Below are positions 1 to 8,885 of a stretch of DNA of 64,000 nt, one piece after another. This stretch comes from Flammeovirgaceae bacterium UBA7330 (lineage in GTDB: Bacteria; Bacteroidota; Bacteroidia; Cytophagales; Cyclobacteriaceae). The notes beneath the pieces were generated by a model, which saw only the letters and a list, made by a program, of their open reading frames with translations, was not told the origin of the DNA and made no database searches. Both the position numbers and the translations under genes were made by a program. Position 1 is the first letter of the stretch, and every line of letters starts with the position of its first letter. The stretch is taken from the NCBI GenBank assembly GCA_002471275.1, contig DKPQ01000017.1, positions 496,001 through 560,000 on the forward strand. The letters are read 5' to 3'.

Positions 1-1419
1 TATCCGGTAATTGATCTTCCGGGTACCTATCCCCTTGGATTCAACGAATTCTATGGCCTTTTTGGTGGCATCTTCAAAGGTCAGTCCATTGAGCATTCCG
101 GAATTGATGTATTTACCTTCCTTGGTAGGATCTGCTTCCGTATCAGTTACTTTTTGAGCATCCAGAATCAGGGGTGCTTCCAACCCAAAATGTTTGGCAA
201 AATCAAAATCTCTTTGGTCACCACTTGGCACGGCCATCACAGCACCGGTTCCATATCCTGCCAACACATAATCAGCAATCCAGATAGGTACTTTTTCCTG
301 GTTTAAAGGATTAATGACATAGCTACCCGTGAACACGCCTGAAATGGTTTTTACATCACTCATCCGATCGCGCTCGGACCTGTTTTTGGCTACTTCCACG
401 TAGGCTTCTATTTCCGCCTTTTGCTCAGGTGTGGTAAGCTCGGGGACGATCTCACTTTCGGGAGCTAAAACCATAAAGGTTACTCCATAGATCGTATCAA
501 GTCGGGTGGTGAATACCCTGATCTTTTTATCGGAGTTTTCTACCTGGAAGTCTACTTCGGCACCGATGGATTTACCAATCCAGTTGCGCTGCATGTCTTT
601 GATGGGCTCCGGCCAGTCAATTTTGTCCAGTCCGCTGAGCAATCGTTCGGCATATGCCGTGATCCGCATGCTCCACTGTGGCATCTTCTTTTTAATCACC
701 GGATGTCCACCCCGCTCTGAAAAGCCATCTTTTACTTCATCATTGGACAGAACAGTGCCCAGTGCAGGGCACCAGTTGACCACAGCCTCAGAGATGAATG
801 TCAATCGGTATTTGAGCAGCATTCTTTGCTGATCCTGATGTGACCAGCTTTTCCATTCTTGTGCAGTAAAAGCAGGGGTGTCCTCATCACAGGCCGCATT
901 GACATTTTCATTTCCCGATTGCTCAAACTGGGCAATCAGGGTTTCGATTTTTTCGGCTTTGTCAGGGTCTTTGTTATACCAGCTATTGAAAAGTTGTTTA
1001 AAGATCCACTGGGTCCATTTGTAGTATGATGGGTCGGATGTTCTCACTTCCCTTGACCAGTCATAGCTAAATCCCAGGTTGCGAAGCTGCTCTTTGTACC
1101 GGTTGATGTTCGTTTCCGTAGTAATTGCCGGGTGTTGGCCTGTTTGAATGGCATATTGCTCCGCTGGAAGACCAAACGCATCAAATCCCATAGGATGTAA
1201 TACATTGAAGCCTTTAAGTCTTTTGTATCTGCTGATGATGTCTGTAGCGATATAACCCAGGGGATGACCAACGTGCAACCCTGCACCGGAAGGGTAGGGA
1301 AACATATCCAGGGCATAAAACTTGGGTTTGTCAGGATTGATCCTTACTTCATAGGTTTTCTCTTTATCCCACGTTTCCTGCCATTTAGGTTCGATCTGTC
1401 TGTGATTATATTCACCCAT
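1..1419 (-). CDS. leuS: Leucyl-tRNA synthetase, N-terminal half (partial)
   Basis: Charges tRNA-Leu with leucine in the cytoplasm. The reading frame runs from an ATG at 1419 to the left edge without a stop, giving 473 codons, about half of a normal class I LeuRS. The N-terminus (MGEYNHRQIEPKWQ) and the class I HIGH-type signature HVGH at residues 49-52, preceded by DMFPYPSGAGL, are typical of LeuRS. The residues seen include the Rossmann half and the editing insertion; the KMSKS loop and anticodon-binding domain lie beyond the edge. No disruption is visible. The neighbour at 1554 is divergent, so the 130-base gap should hold both promoters. Confidence 0.95.
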   Translation of the reverse strand, partial: MGEYNHRQIEPKWQETWDKEKTYEVRINPDKPKFYALDMFPYPSGAGLHVGHPLGYIATDIISRYKRLKGFNVLHPMGFDAFGLPAEQYAIQTGQHPAITTETNINRYKEQLRNLGFSYDWSREVRTSDPSYYKWTQWIFKQLFNSWYNKDPDKAEKIETLIAQFEQSGNENVNAACDEDTPAFTAQEWKSWSHQDQQRMLLKYRLTFISEAVVNWCPALGTVLSNDEVKDGFSERGGHPVIKKKMPQWSMRITAYAERLLSGLDKIDWPEPIKDMQRNWIGKSIGAEVDFQVENSDKKIRVFTTRLDTIYGVTFMVLAPESEIVPELTTPEQKAEIEAYVEVAKNRSERDRMSDVKTISGVFTGSYVINPLNQEKVPIWIADYVLAGYGTGAVMAVPSGDQRDFDFAKHFGLEAPLILDAQKVTDTEADPTKEGKYINSGMLNGLTFEDATKKAIEFVESKGIGTRKINYRI

Positions 1420-1553
1420 CAATTGTTTATTTTTTTGAGGGCTCAAATTTATCGGAAACAGGATGCCCTGCCAAGCACAGAAATATAAATTGTCGCTGGA
1501 GGAGAAACCTTTATAAACATCGGCTGTCTTTAGAGGCAAATGAATAATGCAAA

Positions 1554-2534
1554 ATGAAGATTAAATACCTTTTTTTAACCCTCGCACTATCCTTTTCTAT
1601 AATGTATTTGAATGCTCAGGAACAGGATACTACCCAAACAAAAGAGCAGGTGGAAGCAGAGACTGTTGTGGAAACAGATCAAGAACCCCGGATCCAGAAA
1701 AAATCAGATGGAATCATTATCACAGGCCCTGATGGTGTCGTGATCGATGAACCTAGGGAAAAGTATCAGATAAATGCACCAAAGGGAAAGTTTAGGTTTG
1801 AAGAAGAGGAAGAGGACCTGGAAGAGGATGAAGTGATCTCACAGCCGAATCTGCAGGAAGAAGTTGAAGTCAACAGAGAACCACGGATTATTTATTATGA
1901 ATCGGGTGACTACGCTGACGGCGACAGGCATTACAGGGGGAATCAGCGAAAAAGTGATATAAAAACACTGGCTGGATCCATGAATCACAGTGGTGGTTTT
2001 GGCGCGGTATCTTTCCGGTATAGTGATTTCCGGGATGAATCACTGGTGATGGCCGGTTTCAGAGGAGGATGGATTGTAAACAGAACATTGGGCATTGGGT
2101 TTGAAGGGCATGGTGTGATCCCGACTTCGAGATATGAGGACATCGATGACAATAGGGATGTCGTGCTTGTTGGTGGCTATGGAGGGATGTTTCTCGAGTT
2201 GATTTTCTTCTCAAACCAGGTAATACACGTTACTTTCCCGGTATCTGCAGGCGCAGGTTGGTTGGGATACACGGAGCATTGGGAAAATGATTTTACCAAT
2301 CCTCCTTACTCACCTGATGACTCCCTGTTTTACCAAAGAAATCAATTGATTGATGATGATACCTTCTGGTATATAGAACCAGGCGCCAACATTGAGTTGA
2401 ATGTAAGTCGAAATTTCAGGATGTGTTTTGGTGTGAGTAAACGATTTACCCAGGATTTTAACATGGTGCGAACCAATGACAACGCTTTTGATAAACCAAA
2501 CTATTACGTGACGTTGAAATTCGGGAAATTCTAA
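1554..2534 (+). CDS. Secreted acidic protein with probable outer-membrane domain, function unknown
   Basis: I do not recognise a named family. The 326-residue product starts with a signal peptide (about residues 1-21, ending LNAQ). A low-complexity, very acidic linker follows to about residue 115, with an EEEEEDLEEDE run near residue 80. The C-terminal 190 residues alternate Gly/aromatic strands (GFGAVSFRYSDF, VVLVGGYGGMF, YYVTLKFGKF) and end in an aromatic residue, as small outer-membrane beta-barrels do. It stands alone, divergent from leuS. Its stop codon overlaps the 3' end of the convergent peroxiredoxin gene by 4 bases. Envelope location is inference; no ligand is suggested. Confidence 0.8.
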   Translation: MKIKYLFLTLALSFSIMYLNAQEQDTTQTKEQVEAETVVETDQEPRIQKKSDGIIITGPDGVVIDEPREKYQINAPKGKFRFEEEEEDLEEDEVISQPNLQEEVEVNREPRIIYYESGDYADGDRHYRGNQRKSDIKTLAGSMNHSGGFGAVSFRYSDFRDESLVMAGFRGGWIVNRTLGIGFEGHGVIPTSRYEDIDDNRDVVLVGGYGGMFLELIFFSNQVIHVTFPVSAGAGWLGYTEHWENDFTNPPYSPDDSLFYQRNQLIDDDTFWYIEPGANIELNVSRNFRMCFGVSKRFTQDFNMVRTNDNAFDKPNYYVTLKFGKF

Positions 2535-3028
2535 GAAGCTTTTTTCAGTGCTTCCATAGCTTCCCGGATGTGTTTGGCAGGATATAAAGAGGAATTGAAC
2601 TCATGAATCAATTGTCCTTTTTTGTCAAAGACGTAGGTGACTCTTCCGGGTAATAACCCAAGAAGCCTACGAGGTACTTCAAAGGCTTTCTCCGCTTTTT
2701 TATCAGGATCGCTGAGTAGCTGGAAATTCAGTCGGTATTTAGTAGCAAATCGTTTGTGAGATGATACCGAATCACTACTTACCCCAAAAACCTGTGCACC
2801 GATTTCCGTAAAGTTCTCAAACTGATCTCGAAAAGTACAAGCCTCTCTGATACATCCGGGAGTTTCATCTTTAGGGTAGAAATAAATTACCAGTGGATTT
2901 TTACCAATGAAGTCATGTAGTGTCACCAGTTCATTGTCCTGGTTTTTTAGTGTAATGTCAGGTAGTGAATTTCCAATTTTCATATCCATGTTAGAACTAT
3001 CTTTCCGAAGACTTGTTTCAAATATCAT
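2531..3028 (-). CDS. bcp: Thiol peroxidase, BCP/PrxQ type
   Basis: Thioredoxin-fold peroxiredoxin reducing hydroperoxides, probably with thioredoxin as electron donor. The signature YPKDETPGC gives the peroxidatic Cys59, and a second cysteine at position 64 (CIREAC) matches the resolving cysteine of the two-Cys BCP subclass. The open frame starts at 3028, but the family usually begins near MKIGNSLPDITL, so the true start is probably Met14 or Met16 (2989 or 2983). That gives about 150 residues, the normal family length. It is convergent with the upstream outer-membrane gene and overlaps its stop. Confidence 0.93.
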   Translation of the reverse strand: MIFETSLRKDSSNMDMKIGNSLPDITLKNQDNELVTLHDFIGKNPLVIYFYPKDETPGCIREACTFRDQFENFTEIGAQVFGVSSDSVSSHKRFATKYRLNFQLLSDPDKKAEKAFEVPRRLLGLLPGRVTYVFDKKGQLIHEFNSSLYPAKHIREAMEALKKAS

Positions 3029-3096
3029 AGAAAACTTAATTCAATATTTGATACGGCTTCGGATCGCTTTAATTTAGCATTCAAATCTTTCCCCCT

Positions 3097-3891
3097 ATGC
3101 GACAATACCTTGACTTAATGCAGCACATCATTGATCACGGAACAGAGAAAGGTGATCGGACCGGTACGGGTACTAAGAGTATTTTTGGCCACCAGTTGCG
3201 CTTTGATTTGTCGAAAGGATTTCCCCTTGTAACTACCAAGAAGTTGCACTTAAGATCAATCATCCATGAATTATTGTGGTTTATCAAAGGAGATTCCAAT
3301 ATTAAATACCTAAAAGAAAATGGGGTTAGGATTTGGGATGAATGGGCCGATGAGAATGGTGATTTGGGGCCCATTTATGGTGTTCAGTGGCGTAGCTGGC
3401 CAAAAAGCGATGGTTCTACAGTGGATCAGCTATCGCAGGTTATTGATACTATTAAAAATAACCCTGATTCCAGGCGGATCATCATCAGTGCCTGGAACGT
3501 AGGGGAGATTGAAAACATGGCCTTGCCTCCGTGCCATACACTGTTTCAGTTTTATGTTGCCGATAGCAAACTTTCCTGCCAGCTGTACCAAAGAAGTGCG
3601 GATGTGTTCCTGGGTGTTCCATTCAATATAGCTTCTTATGCCTTATTCACCATGATGATAGCACAGGTCTGTGATCTTGAAGCAGGAGATTTTGTGCATA
3701 CCTTTGGAGATGCGCATTTATATTCTAACCATATGGAGCAGGCAGCTCTGCAACTTTCGCGTGATCCTCGGCCCTTGCCACAAATGAAGATTAATCCGGA
3801 AATTAAGAATATATTTGATTTTAAATACGAAGATTTTGAGTTGATCAATTATGATCCTCATCCCCATATAAAAGCTGAAGTTGCCGTTTAA
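3097..3891 (+). CDS. thyA: Thymidylate synthase
   Basis: Methylates dUMP to dTMP with methylene-tetrahydrofolate. The product is 264 residues, the same length as the Escherichia coli enzyme. The catalytic Cys146 sits in LPPCHTLFQFYV, the phosphate-binding arginines in DSRRIIISAWN, and the dUMP-binding segment in QRSADVFLGVPFNIASY. The gene is divergent from the peroxiredoxin gene. A folA gene often follows thyA, but none does here. A small inverted repeat (TCACCA/TGGTGA) lies in the 100 bases downstream but lacks a T tract. Confidence 0.97.
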   Translation: MRQYLDLMQHIIDHGTEKGDRTGTGTKSIFGHQLRFDLSKGFPLVTTKKLHLRSIIHELLWFIKGDSNIKYLKENGVRIWDEWADENGDLGPIYGVQWRSWPKSDGSTVDQLSQVIDTIKNNPDSRRIIISAWNVGEIENMALPPCHTLFQFYVADSKLSCQLYQRSADVFLGVPFNIASYALFTMMIAQVCDLEAGDFVHTFGDAHLYSNHMEQAALQLSRDPRPLPQMKINPEIKNIFDFKYEDFELINYDPHPHIKAEVAV

Positions 3892-3991
3892 ATAAGAATA
3901 TCAGGTTTTATACCAATAATTCACCACAATTTGGTGATGACCGTTTATTGAGTAGATAATGTCAACCTATCATTAAGAAAACTCAAAACCC

Positions 3992-5332
3992 ATGGACTTT
4001 AAACTTACATTAACCGTTATTTTCCTTGTTCTGTTTTCTTCAGTAAGAGCTCAGGAAGAGGTAACAATACTCGATATCCGGGAATGCATTGATATCGCCC
4101 TGGAGAATAACCTTACCTTAAGGAGAAGTCAGCTGCAAAGAGAAGGGGCCAGGATAGATTATAATCAATCAAGAGCCCAAAGACTGCCCAATGCAAATCT
4201 TAGTGGAGGCTATGGTTTAAATTTCGGGCGATCTATTGATCCGACAACCAACGACTTTATTAATAGAGAAATTAATACTTTGAATTTCGGTGGTAATGCC
4301 GGAGTTGTGTTATTCAATGGATTCAATATTCACAACACTATCAATCGTGCTGAAACCTCACTGGAAGCATCAGAATTTGATGTGGAAAAGGCTACAAACG
4401 ATATTACACTAAACATTATCAATAACTATCTGACCGTGTTATTCAACAGTGAGTTATTGGAAAATGCCAAATACCAGTTAGAATCCAGCAAAAATCAACT
4501 GGAGCGTACAAAAAAGCTTGTTGCTTCCGGCGCATTACCCAGGACCAATGAATTGGAACTCGTTTCCCAGGTAGCCAGTGATGAAGTCAATCTGGTTAAT
4601 GCACAGAACAACCTGGATCTTGCCAAACTCACATTAAAGCAAAGTATGTTGATCCCTGCTTCACAAAAGGTTAATGTGGTGACGCCGGATCTTGATATAA
4701 CGATGGAAGAGGCAGACCTGAGCATTTCTGTAGAACAGGTTTATGCGCTGGCATTGGAGAACCAACCGGAGATAAGAAGTGCTGACCTGAAAAAAGAAAG
4801 TGCATTATTGGGTGTTAGGGTCGCGCAATCCGGAATTTCACCATCTATTACTGCTGGAGCTGGCTTTAGGACAAACTATTCCGATGCTTTCACTTTGGGT
4901 ACAGAGACGGATGTAGCTTCACAATTTGAGAATAACCTGAGCAAATACCTTTCTTTAGGTATTCAGATCCCGATATTCAACCGGCTAAGTGTTAGCTCCG
5001 ATATACAGCGTTCTAAGATTTCCCTTCAGCAGGCTGAGCTAAATGCTATTGAGCAAAGAAATACCTTGAGGCAAACTATCGAAAGTGCTTATAATAACGC
5101 ACTAGCTGCATCTAAAACATATGCAGCATCAGAAAGAAGGGTAGAGGCTCTGGAAGAAACTTTCCGTTCTGTCGAAAATCAATATAACTTAGGGGCCGCA
5201 AACTTTACTGACTATCAGTTAGCATCAAATAACCTGTATCAGGCAAAATCTGATCTGATAAGAGCAAAGTTTGATTTTGTCTTTAAGAAAAAACTGGTTG
5301 ACTTTTATCAAGGCAAACCCCTTGACCTTTAA
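3992..5332 (+). CDS. TolC-family outer-membrane efflux protein
   Basis: Outer-membrane channel of a tripartite exporter. The 446-residue product has a signal peptide (residues 1-20, ending SVRAQ). Two homologous OEP halves follow, each rich in long alpha-helical stretches that form the periplasmic tunnel, with barrel strands between (LSGGYGLNFGRSI; ITAGAGFRTNY). The length is normal. The next gene, an HlyD-type adaptor, starts only 2 bases after the stop, so the two are one transcriptional unit. No inner-membrane pump (MacB-like ABC or RND) follows; the next gene is on the other strand. Confidence 0.9.
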   Translation: MDFKLTLTVIFLVLFSSVRAQEEVTILDIRECIDIALENNLTLRRSQLQREGARIDYNQSRAQRLPNANLSGGYGLNFGRSIDPTTNDFINREINTLNFGGNAGVVLFNGFNIHNTINRAETSLEASEFDVEKATNDITLNIINNYLTVLFNSELLENAKYQLESSKNQLERTKKLVASGALPRTNELELVSQVASDEVNLVNAQNNLDLAKLTLKQSMLIPASQKVNVVTPDLDITMEEADLSISVEQVYALALENQPEIRSADLKKESALLGVRVAQSGISPSITAGAGFRTNYSDAFTLGTETDVASQFENNLSKYLSLGIQIPIFNRLSVSSDIQRSKISLQQAELNAIEQRNTLRQTIESAYNNALAASKTYAASERRVEALEETFRSVENQYNLGAANFTDYQLASNNLYQAKSDLIRAKFDFVFKKKLVDFYQGKPLDL

Positions 5333-5334
5333 GC

Positions 5335-6696
5335 ATGGTAAATAAGAAGAAGTCTAGTAATAAATTACTCTATATCCTTATTGGTGTTGCAGTTGTACTG
5401 GTGATTGTCGCGCTGATTGGCAGATCACAGGGTTGGGTAGGTCAAAAACAAGCCATTGAGGTGGAGTCTGACGTAGTTAAGCGTGCCCGGATCATAGAAA
5501 AGGTCAGTGCATCGGGAGCAGTTCAGCCGGTCATTGAGGTAAAGATCAGCCCGGAGGTTTCAGGTGAAATTATTGAGTTGCGGGTAGAAGAGGGTGACAG
5601 TGTAGCCAAGGGGGATTTCCTCCTTAAGATCCGTCCGGATAACTTTATTTCTGCTTATGAGCGTTCAAGAGCTACCTTAAATCAGCAGAAAGCCAATTAT
5701 GAAAGTGCTAAAGCAGCTCTTGAGCGGGCAAAAGCTAATTTTAAGCGACAGGAATTGGATTATGAAAGGCAGAAGCAGCTTTTTGATGAAAAGGTGATTT
5801 CAACATCAGATTTTGAACTGGCGGAAGCCAACTACAACGTAGCCAAACAGGATCTGGAGTCCGCCAGACAACAGGTTGTAGCTGGTCAGTATATTGTTGA
5901 AAGTTCTCAAGCTACTGTGGAGGATGCTCAGGAAAACCTGAGGCTCACAGAAATTATTGCTCCAATGAATGGTATAGTCTCCAAACTTGCTGTTGAGCTA
6001 GGTGAGACTGTCGTGGGGACCTCTCAGATGCAAGGCACAGAGATGCTCAGGATCGCAGATCTCAACAATATGGAAGTGAGGGTGAATGTAAATGAAAATG
6101 ATATCATACGCATATCAGTAGGTGATACTTCAATCATCGATGTGGATTCGTACTCTTACAAGGAGAAGAAATTTAAGGGAGTAGTTACCCAAATAGCCAA
6201 TACAGCCAATGAAAAAGCCTCCGCCGATGCGGTGACAGAATTTGAAGTGCGAATCAAAATCCTTAATAGCTCCTATCAGGATCTTGTAAACGAGGGTATG
6301 AGATATCCATTCCGACCAGGAATGACAGCCAGCGTCGAAATCATGACTGAGACCAAGAACAATGTTCTGTCAGTACCTCTGGCATCAGTGACTACCAGAA
6401 AGTCGGAGGCTGACAGCATCAGCAACGGGGACCAAGCTGAAAATACAAGCCTGGCCAACCAGGAGGTAGATGAGGTGGTTTTCAAAATTGTAGATGGTAA
6501 AGCGGTAAAGACCATCGTGGAAACTGGTATTTCTGATTTTCAACGCATAGAAGTCCTCAAGGGGCTTGAAGAAGGTGATGAAATCGTCAAGGGCCCATTC
6601 CTGGCTGTTTCCAAGCGTTTGAATGACGGAGATAACGTGGAAATCACCAACAAAAATGAAGACAATGGCAAAGGCGACTCGACTAATAAGGAGTAA
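5335..6696 (+). CDS. Efflux periplasmic adaptor subunit, HlyD/MacA type
   Basis: Membrane-fusion protein joining an inner-membrane pump to the TolC-like protein encoded just upstream. A single N-terminal transmembrane helix (about residues 10-30) is followed by a lipoyl/barrel-sandwich half (VKISPEVSGEIIELRVEEGD), a long alpha-hairpin (about 100-205), the second lipoyl half (IIAPMNGIVSKLAVELGE) and a beta-barrel plus membrane-proximal domain. The 453-residue length and hairpin are most like MacA, which pairs with an ABC transporter. The 3' end overlaps the convergent maf gene by 14 bases, leaving no room for a pump gene. The pump is presumably elsewhere in the genome. Confidence 0.9.
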   Translation: MVNKKKSSNKLLYILIGVAVVLVIVALIGRSQGWVGQKQAIEVESDVVKRARIIEKVSASGAVQPVIEVKISPEVSGEIIELRVEEGDSVAKGDFLLKIRPDNFISAYERSRATLNQQKANYESAKAALERAKANFKRQELDYERQKQLFDEKVISTSDFELAEANYNVAKQDLESARQQVVAGQYIVESSQATVEDAQENLRLTEIIAPMNGIVSKLAVELGETVVGTSQMQGTEMLRIADLNNMEVRVNVNENDIIRISVGDTSIIDVDSYSYKEKKFKGVVTQIANTANEKASADAVTEFEVRIKILNSSYQDLVNEGMRYPFRPGMTASVEIMTETKNNVLSVPLASVTTRKSEADSISNGDQAENTSLANQEVDEVVFKIVDGKAVKTIVETGISDFQRIEVLKGLEEGDEIVKGPFLAVSKRLNDGDNVEITNKNEDNGKGDSTNKE

Positions 6697-7258
6697 TGCC
6701 AAATTGCTCTTTCAGCATATGATATAGTGGGTGTATGGGCAGTCCCATCACATTAAAGTAAGACCCTTCTATTTTACGGATTTTTGTCAAACCAATCCAG
6801 TCCTGGATACCATATGCTCCTGCTTTGTCATAGGGCTTGCAGGTATCAATGTAGTACTTGACTTCTTTATTTGACAAGGGGTCAAAAAAGACCTGTGTGG
6901 TATCGTGAAAGGTGAATTGGCGATCCCGGTCAGAAATACATACTCCGGAAATCACCAGGTGTGATACGCCTGAAAGTTGCTCTAACATTTTTACTGCATC
7001 TTCATAATCAGTTGGTTTTCCGAGGATATGATCATCTTTAACCACAATGGTATCGGAAGTAATCAGGATCTCATCCACAAACTGATGCCTGTAAAAGTTA
7101 TTCTTTTCTGCTGCCAAATGTTCCGCAACCTCAGCTGGCGACAAGTCCTCGGAAAAAGTCTCATCAAAATCCGTATTAATCGCTTCAAATTGATAACCAG
7201 CTTCTGCGAGTAATTGTCTTCGTCTTGGGCTGTTGGAGGCCAGGATTATTTTATTCAT
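6683..7258 (-). CDS. maf: Maf-family nucleoside triphosphate pyrophosphatase
   Basis: House-cleaning hydrolase of the Maf/YhdE family, which converts non-canonical or dTTP/UTP-type nucleotides to monophosphates. The N-terminal loop NKIILASNSPRRRQLL and the catalytic-loop segment ITSDTIVV are characteristic. An open frame extends upstream, but the ATG at 7258 is chosen. It overlaps the stop of accC in an ATGA, has a GGAGG about 8 bases upstream, and starts the protein exactly at the conserved MNKIILAS. This gives 191 residues, the normal length. Translation is probably coupled to accC. Confidence 0.94.
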   Translation of the reverse strand: MNKIILASNSPRRRQLLAEAGYQFEAINTDFDETFSEDLSPAEVAEHLAAEKNNFYRHQFVDEILITSDTIVVKDDHILGKPTDYEDAVKMLEQLSGVSHLVISGVCISDRDRQFTFHDTTQVFFDPLSNKEVKYYIDTCKPYDKAGAYGIQDWIGLTKIRKIEGSYFNVMGLPIHPLYHMLKEQFGITPY

Positions 7259-8745
7259 CGATACACCCTCCTGAATTTCCATTTGCTGGTAATACCAGGT
7301 GTTTGAACCGGCTTGTGGTTATGCTCTAAATAGACCTTTCCGCCCATTAATGCAGCAATCTCCAGAATTTCTTTAGGTATGGTTTTTTGCAGATCTTCAG
7401 GCTTGAAATGTTCTTCTATAAACTTTGTGGTAAAAGAACCGTCAACAAATACAGGATGTTGAATCACATATGAGGCCAGGTCAAGGGAGTTTTTTACACC
7501 AACTATTTTATAGTCTTTGATGGCTCTCAGCATGCGGTTGATGGCTTCAGTGCGATCCTTGCCGTGCGTAATCAGTTTTGAAATCATTGGGTCGTAGTGA
7601 ATGGGTATTTCCATCCCTTCTTCAAAACCATCATCAACCCGAATACCAGGTCCCGCAGGGGTTTCATATACTTTCAGCTCTCCCACATCGGGCAAAAAGT
7701 TGTTTTCCGGATCCTCCGCGTATACCCTGATTTCCAGGCTATGGCCATTGATGCTGAGCTCTTCCTGTTTTACGGACAGGCTTTTACCCTCTGCGATATG
7801 GATTTGTTCCCTGACCAGGTCGAGCCCGGTGATCATTTCTGTGACGGGATGTTCTACCTGCAAGCGGGTGTTCATTTCCAGGAAGTAAAAGTTCTTTTTG
7901 TCATCCATGACAAACTCCACGGTCCCGGCGCCATAGTATCCACAAGACCTGGCCACGTTGATGGCCGCCTGTCCGATTTCTTCTCGCTTTTTTTCATCTA
8001 CCGAAACCGAAGGTGCCTCTTCGATTACTTTTTGATGCCTTCTTTGAATGGTACATTCCCTTTCAAAAAGATGGATGATATTCCCTTTTTGGTCGCCCAG
8101 GATTTGTACTTCGATGTGTTTGGGAGAGGTGATGAACTTCTCGATGAATACGGCATCGTTGCTAAATGCATTTTTGGCTTCGCTCATGGCACGTTTCATT
8201 TCCTCTTCCAGGTCGTTTTCCTTCCACACAATTCGCATGCCTTTGCCACCACCCCCTGCACGGGCCTTGATCAGGATCGGGTATCCTACAGATTTTGCCA
8301 CTTCCCTGGCTACTTTCACATCCTTGATGGCTTCATCCATTCCGGGAACGAGGGGGACATTGTATTTTTTGACTGCTTGTTTGGCCGTCAGCTTATCACC
8401 CATGATCTCAATGGATTTGGATGAAGGACCGATAAATATGAGTCCTGACTTTTCTACCAGCTCGGCAAAATCGGCGTTTTCGGATAGAAAACCGTATCCC
8501 GGATGTATCGCATCAGCTTTTGTTGCTTTACATGCCTCAATAATCTTGTTTTGATCAAGATAGGATTGTGAGGAGGGAGGAGGACCCACACAAAAACTTT
8601 CGTCAGCATATTTTACATGTGGAGAGAAACGATCCGCTTCACTGTATATTGCTACCGTGCCAATACCCATGACTTTGGCTGTTTTCATGATCCTGAGGGC
8701 TATTTCGCCACGATTGGCAACGAGTATCTTTTTGATTTTAGGCAT
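7255..8745 (-). CDS. accC: Acetyl-/propionyl-CoA carboxylase biotin carboxylase subunit
   Basis: ATP-grasp enzyme that carboxylates the biotin of a carrier protein, feeding malonyl-CoA (or methylmalonyl-CoA) synthesis. The 496 residues contain the N-terminal biotin carboxylase domain (KKILVANRGEIALRI), the glycine-rich ATP-grasp loop (KARAGGGGKGMRIV), the catalytic segment EMNTRLQVEHPVTE, and the C-terminal domain. No biotinyl MKM motif is present, so the biotin carrier is a separate protein. It is about 45 residues longer at the C-terminus than E. coli AccC. Its stop overlaps maf by 4 bases. Whether the partner subunit is acetyl- or propionyl-specific cannot be read from this gene. Confidence 0.93.
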   Translation of the reverse strand: MPKIKKILVANRGEIALRIMKTAKVMGIGTVAIYSEADRFSPHVKYADESFCVGPPPSSQSYLDQNKIIEACKATKADAIHPGYGFLSENADFAELVEKSGLIFIGPSSKSIEIMGDKLTAKQAVKKYNVPLVPGMDEAIKDVKVAREVAKSVGYPILIKARAGGGGKGMRIVWKENDLEEEMKRAMSEAKNAFSNDAVFIEKFITSPKHIEVQILGDQKGNIIHLFERECTIQRRHQKVIEEAPSVSVDEKKREEIGQAAINVARSCGYYGAGTVEFVMDDKKNFYFLEMNTRLQVEHPVTEMITGLDLVREQIHIAEGKSLSVKQEELSINGHSLEIRVYAEDPENNFLPDVGELKVYETPAGPGIRVDDGFEEGMEIPIHYDPMISKLITHGKDRTEAINRMLRAIKDYKIVGVKNSLDLASYVIQHPVFVDGSFTTKFIEEHFKPEDLQKTIPKEILEIAALMGGKVYLEHNHKPVQTPGITSKWKFRRVYR

Positions 8746-8817
8746 GGGCTATTGAAGTTAGATGCCTAAATTTAATGAGGCCTTTGGGCATTTGATGCTT
8801 GATTAAGAAATTTTTGG

Positions 8818-8848
8818 TTTGTGCAGATTTTAATAAGTGTTAGTTTTG
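8818..8848 (+). promoter_or_regulatory. Bacteroidota-type promoter of the aminotransferase gene
   Basis: A TTTG at 8818-8821, 19 bases of spacer, then TAGTTTTG at 8841-8848 match the Bacteroidota housekeeping consensus (TTTG at -33, TAnnTTTG at -7). The start codon of the downstream gene is 37 bases beyond. This is the clearest promoter in the window. Confidence 0.7.
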
Positions 8849-8885
8849 CGTTGCGGATTTGGTAAGGAATTATTAACAATCTTTT

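Noticed and set aside
3900..3960. Inverted repeat TCACCA/TGGTGA after thyA as a terminator
   Set aside because: The stem is only 6 bases and there is no T tract after it.
7597..8424. A 275-codon open frame on the + strand inside accC
   Set aside because: It is antisense to a fully conserved biotin carboxylase; its product has no family-like features, and the length follows from codon bias of the real gene.
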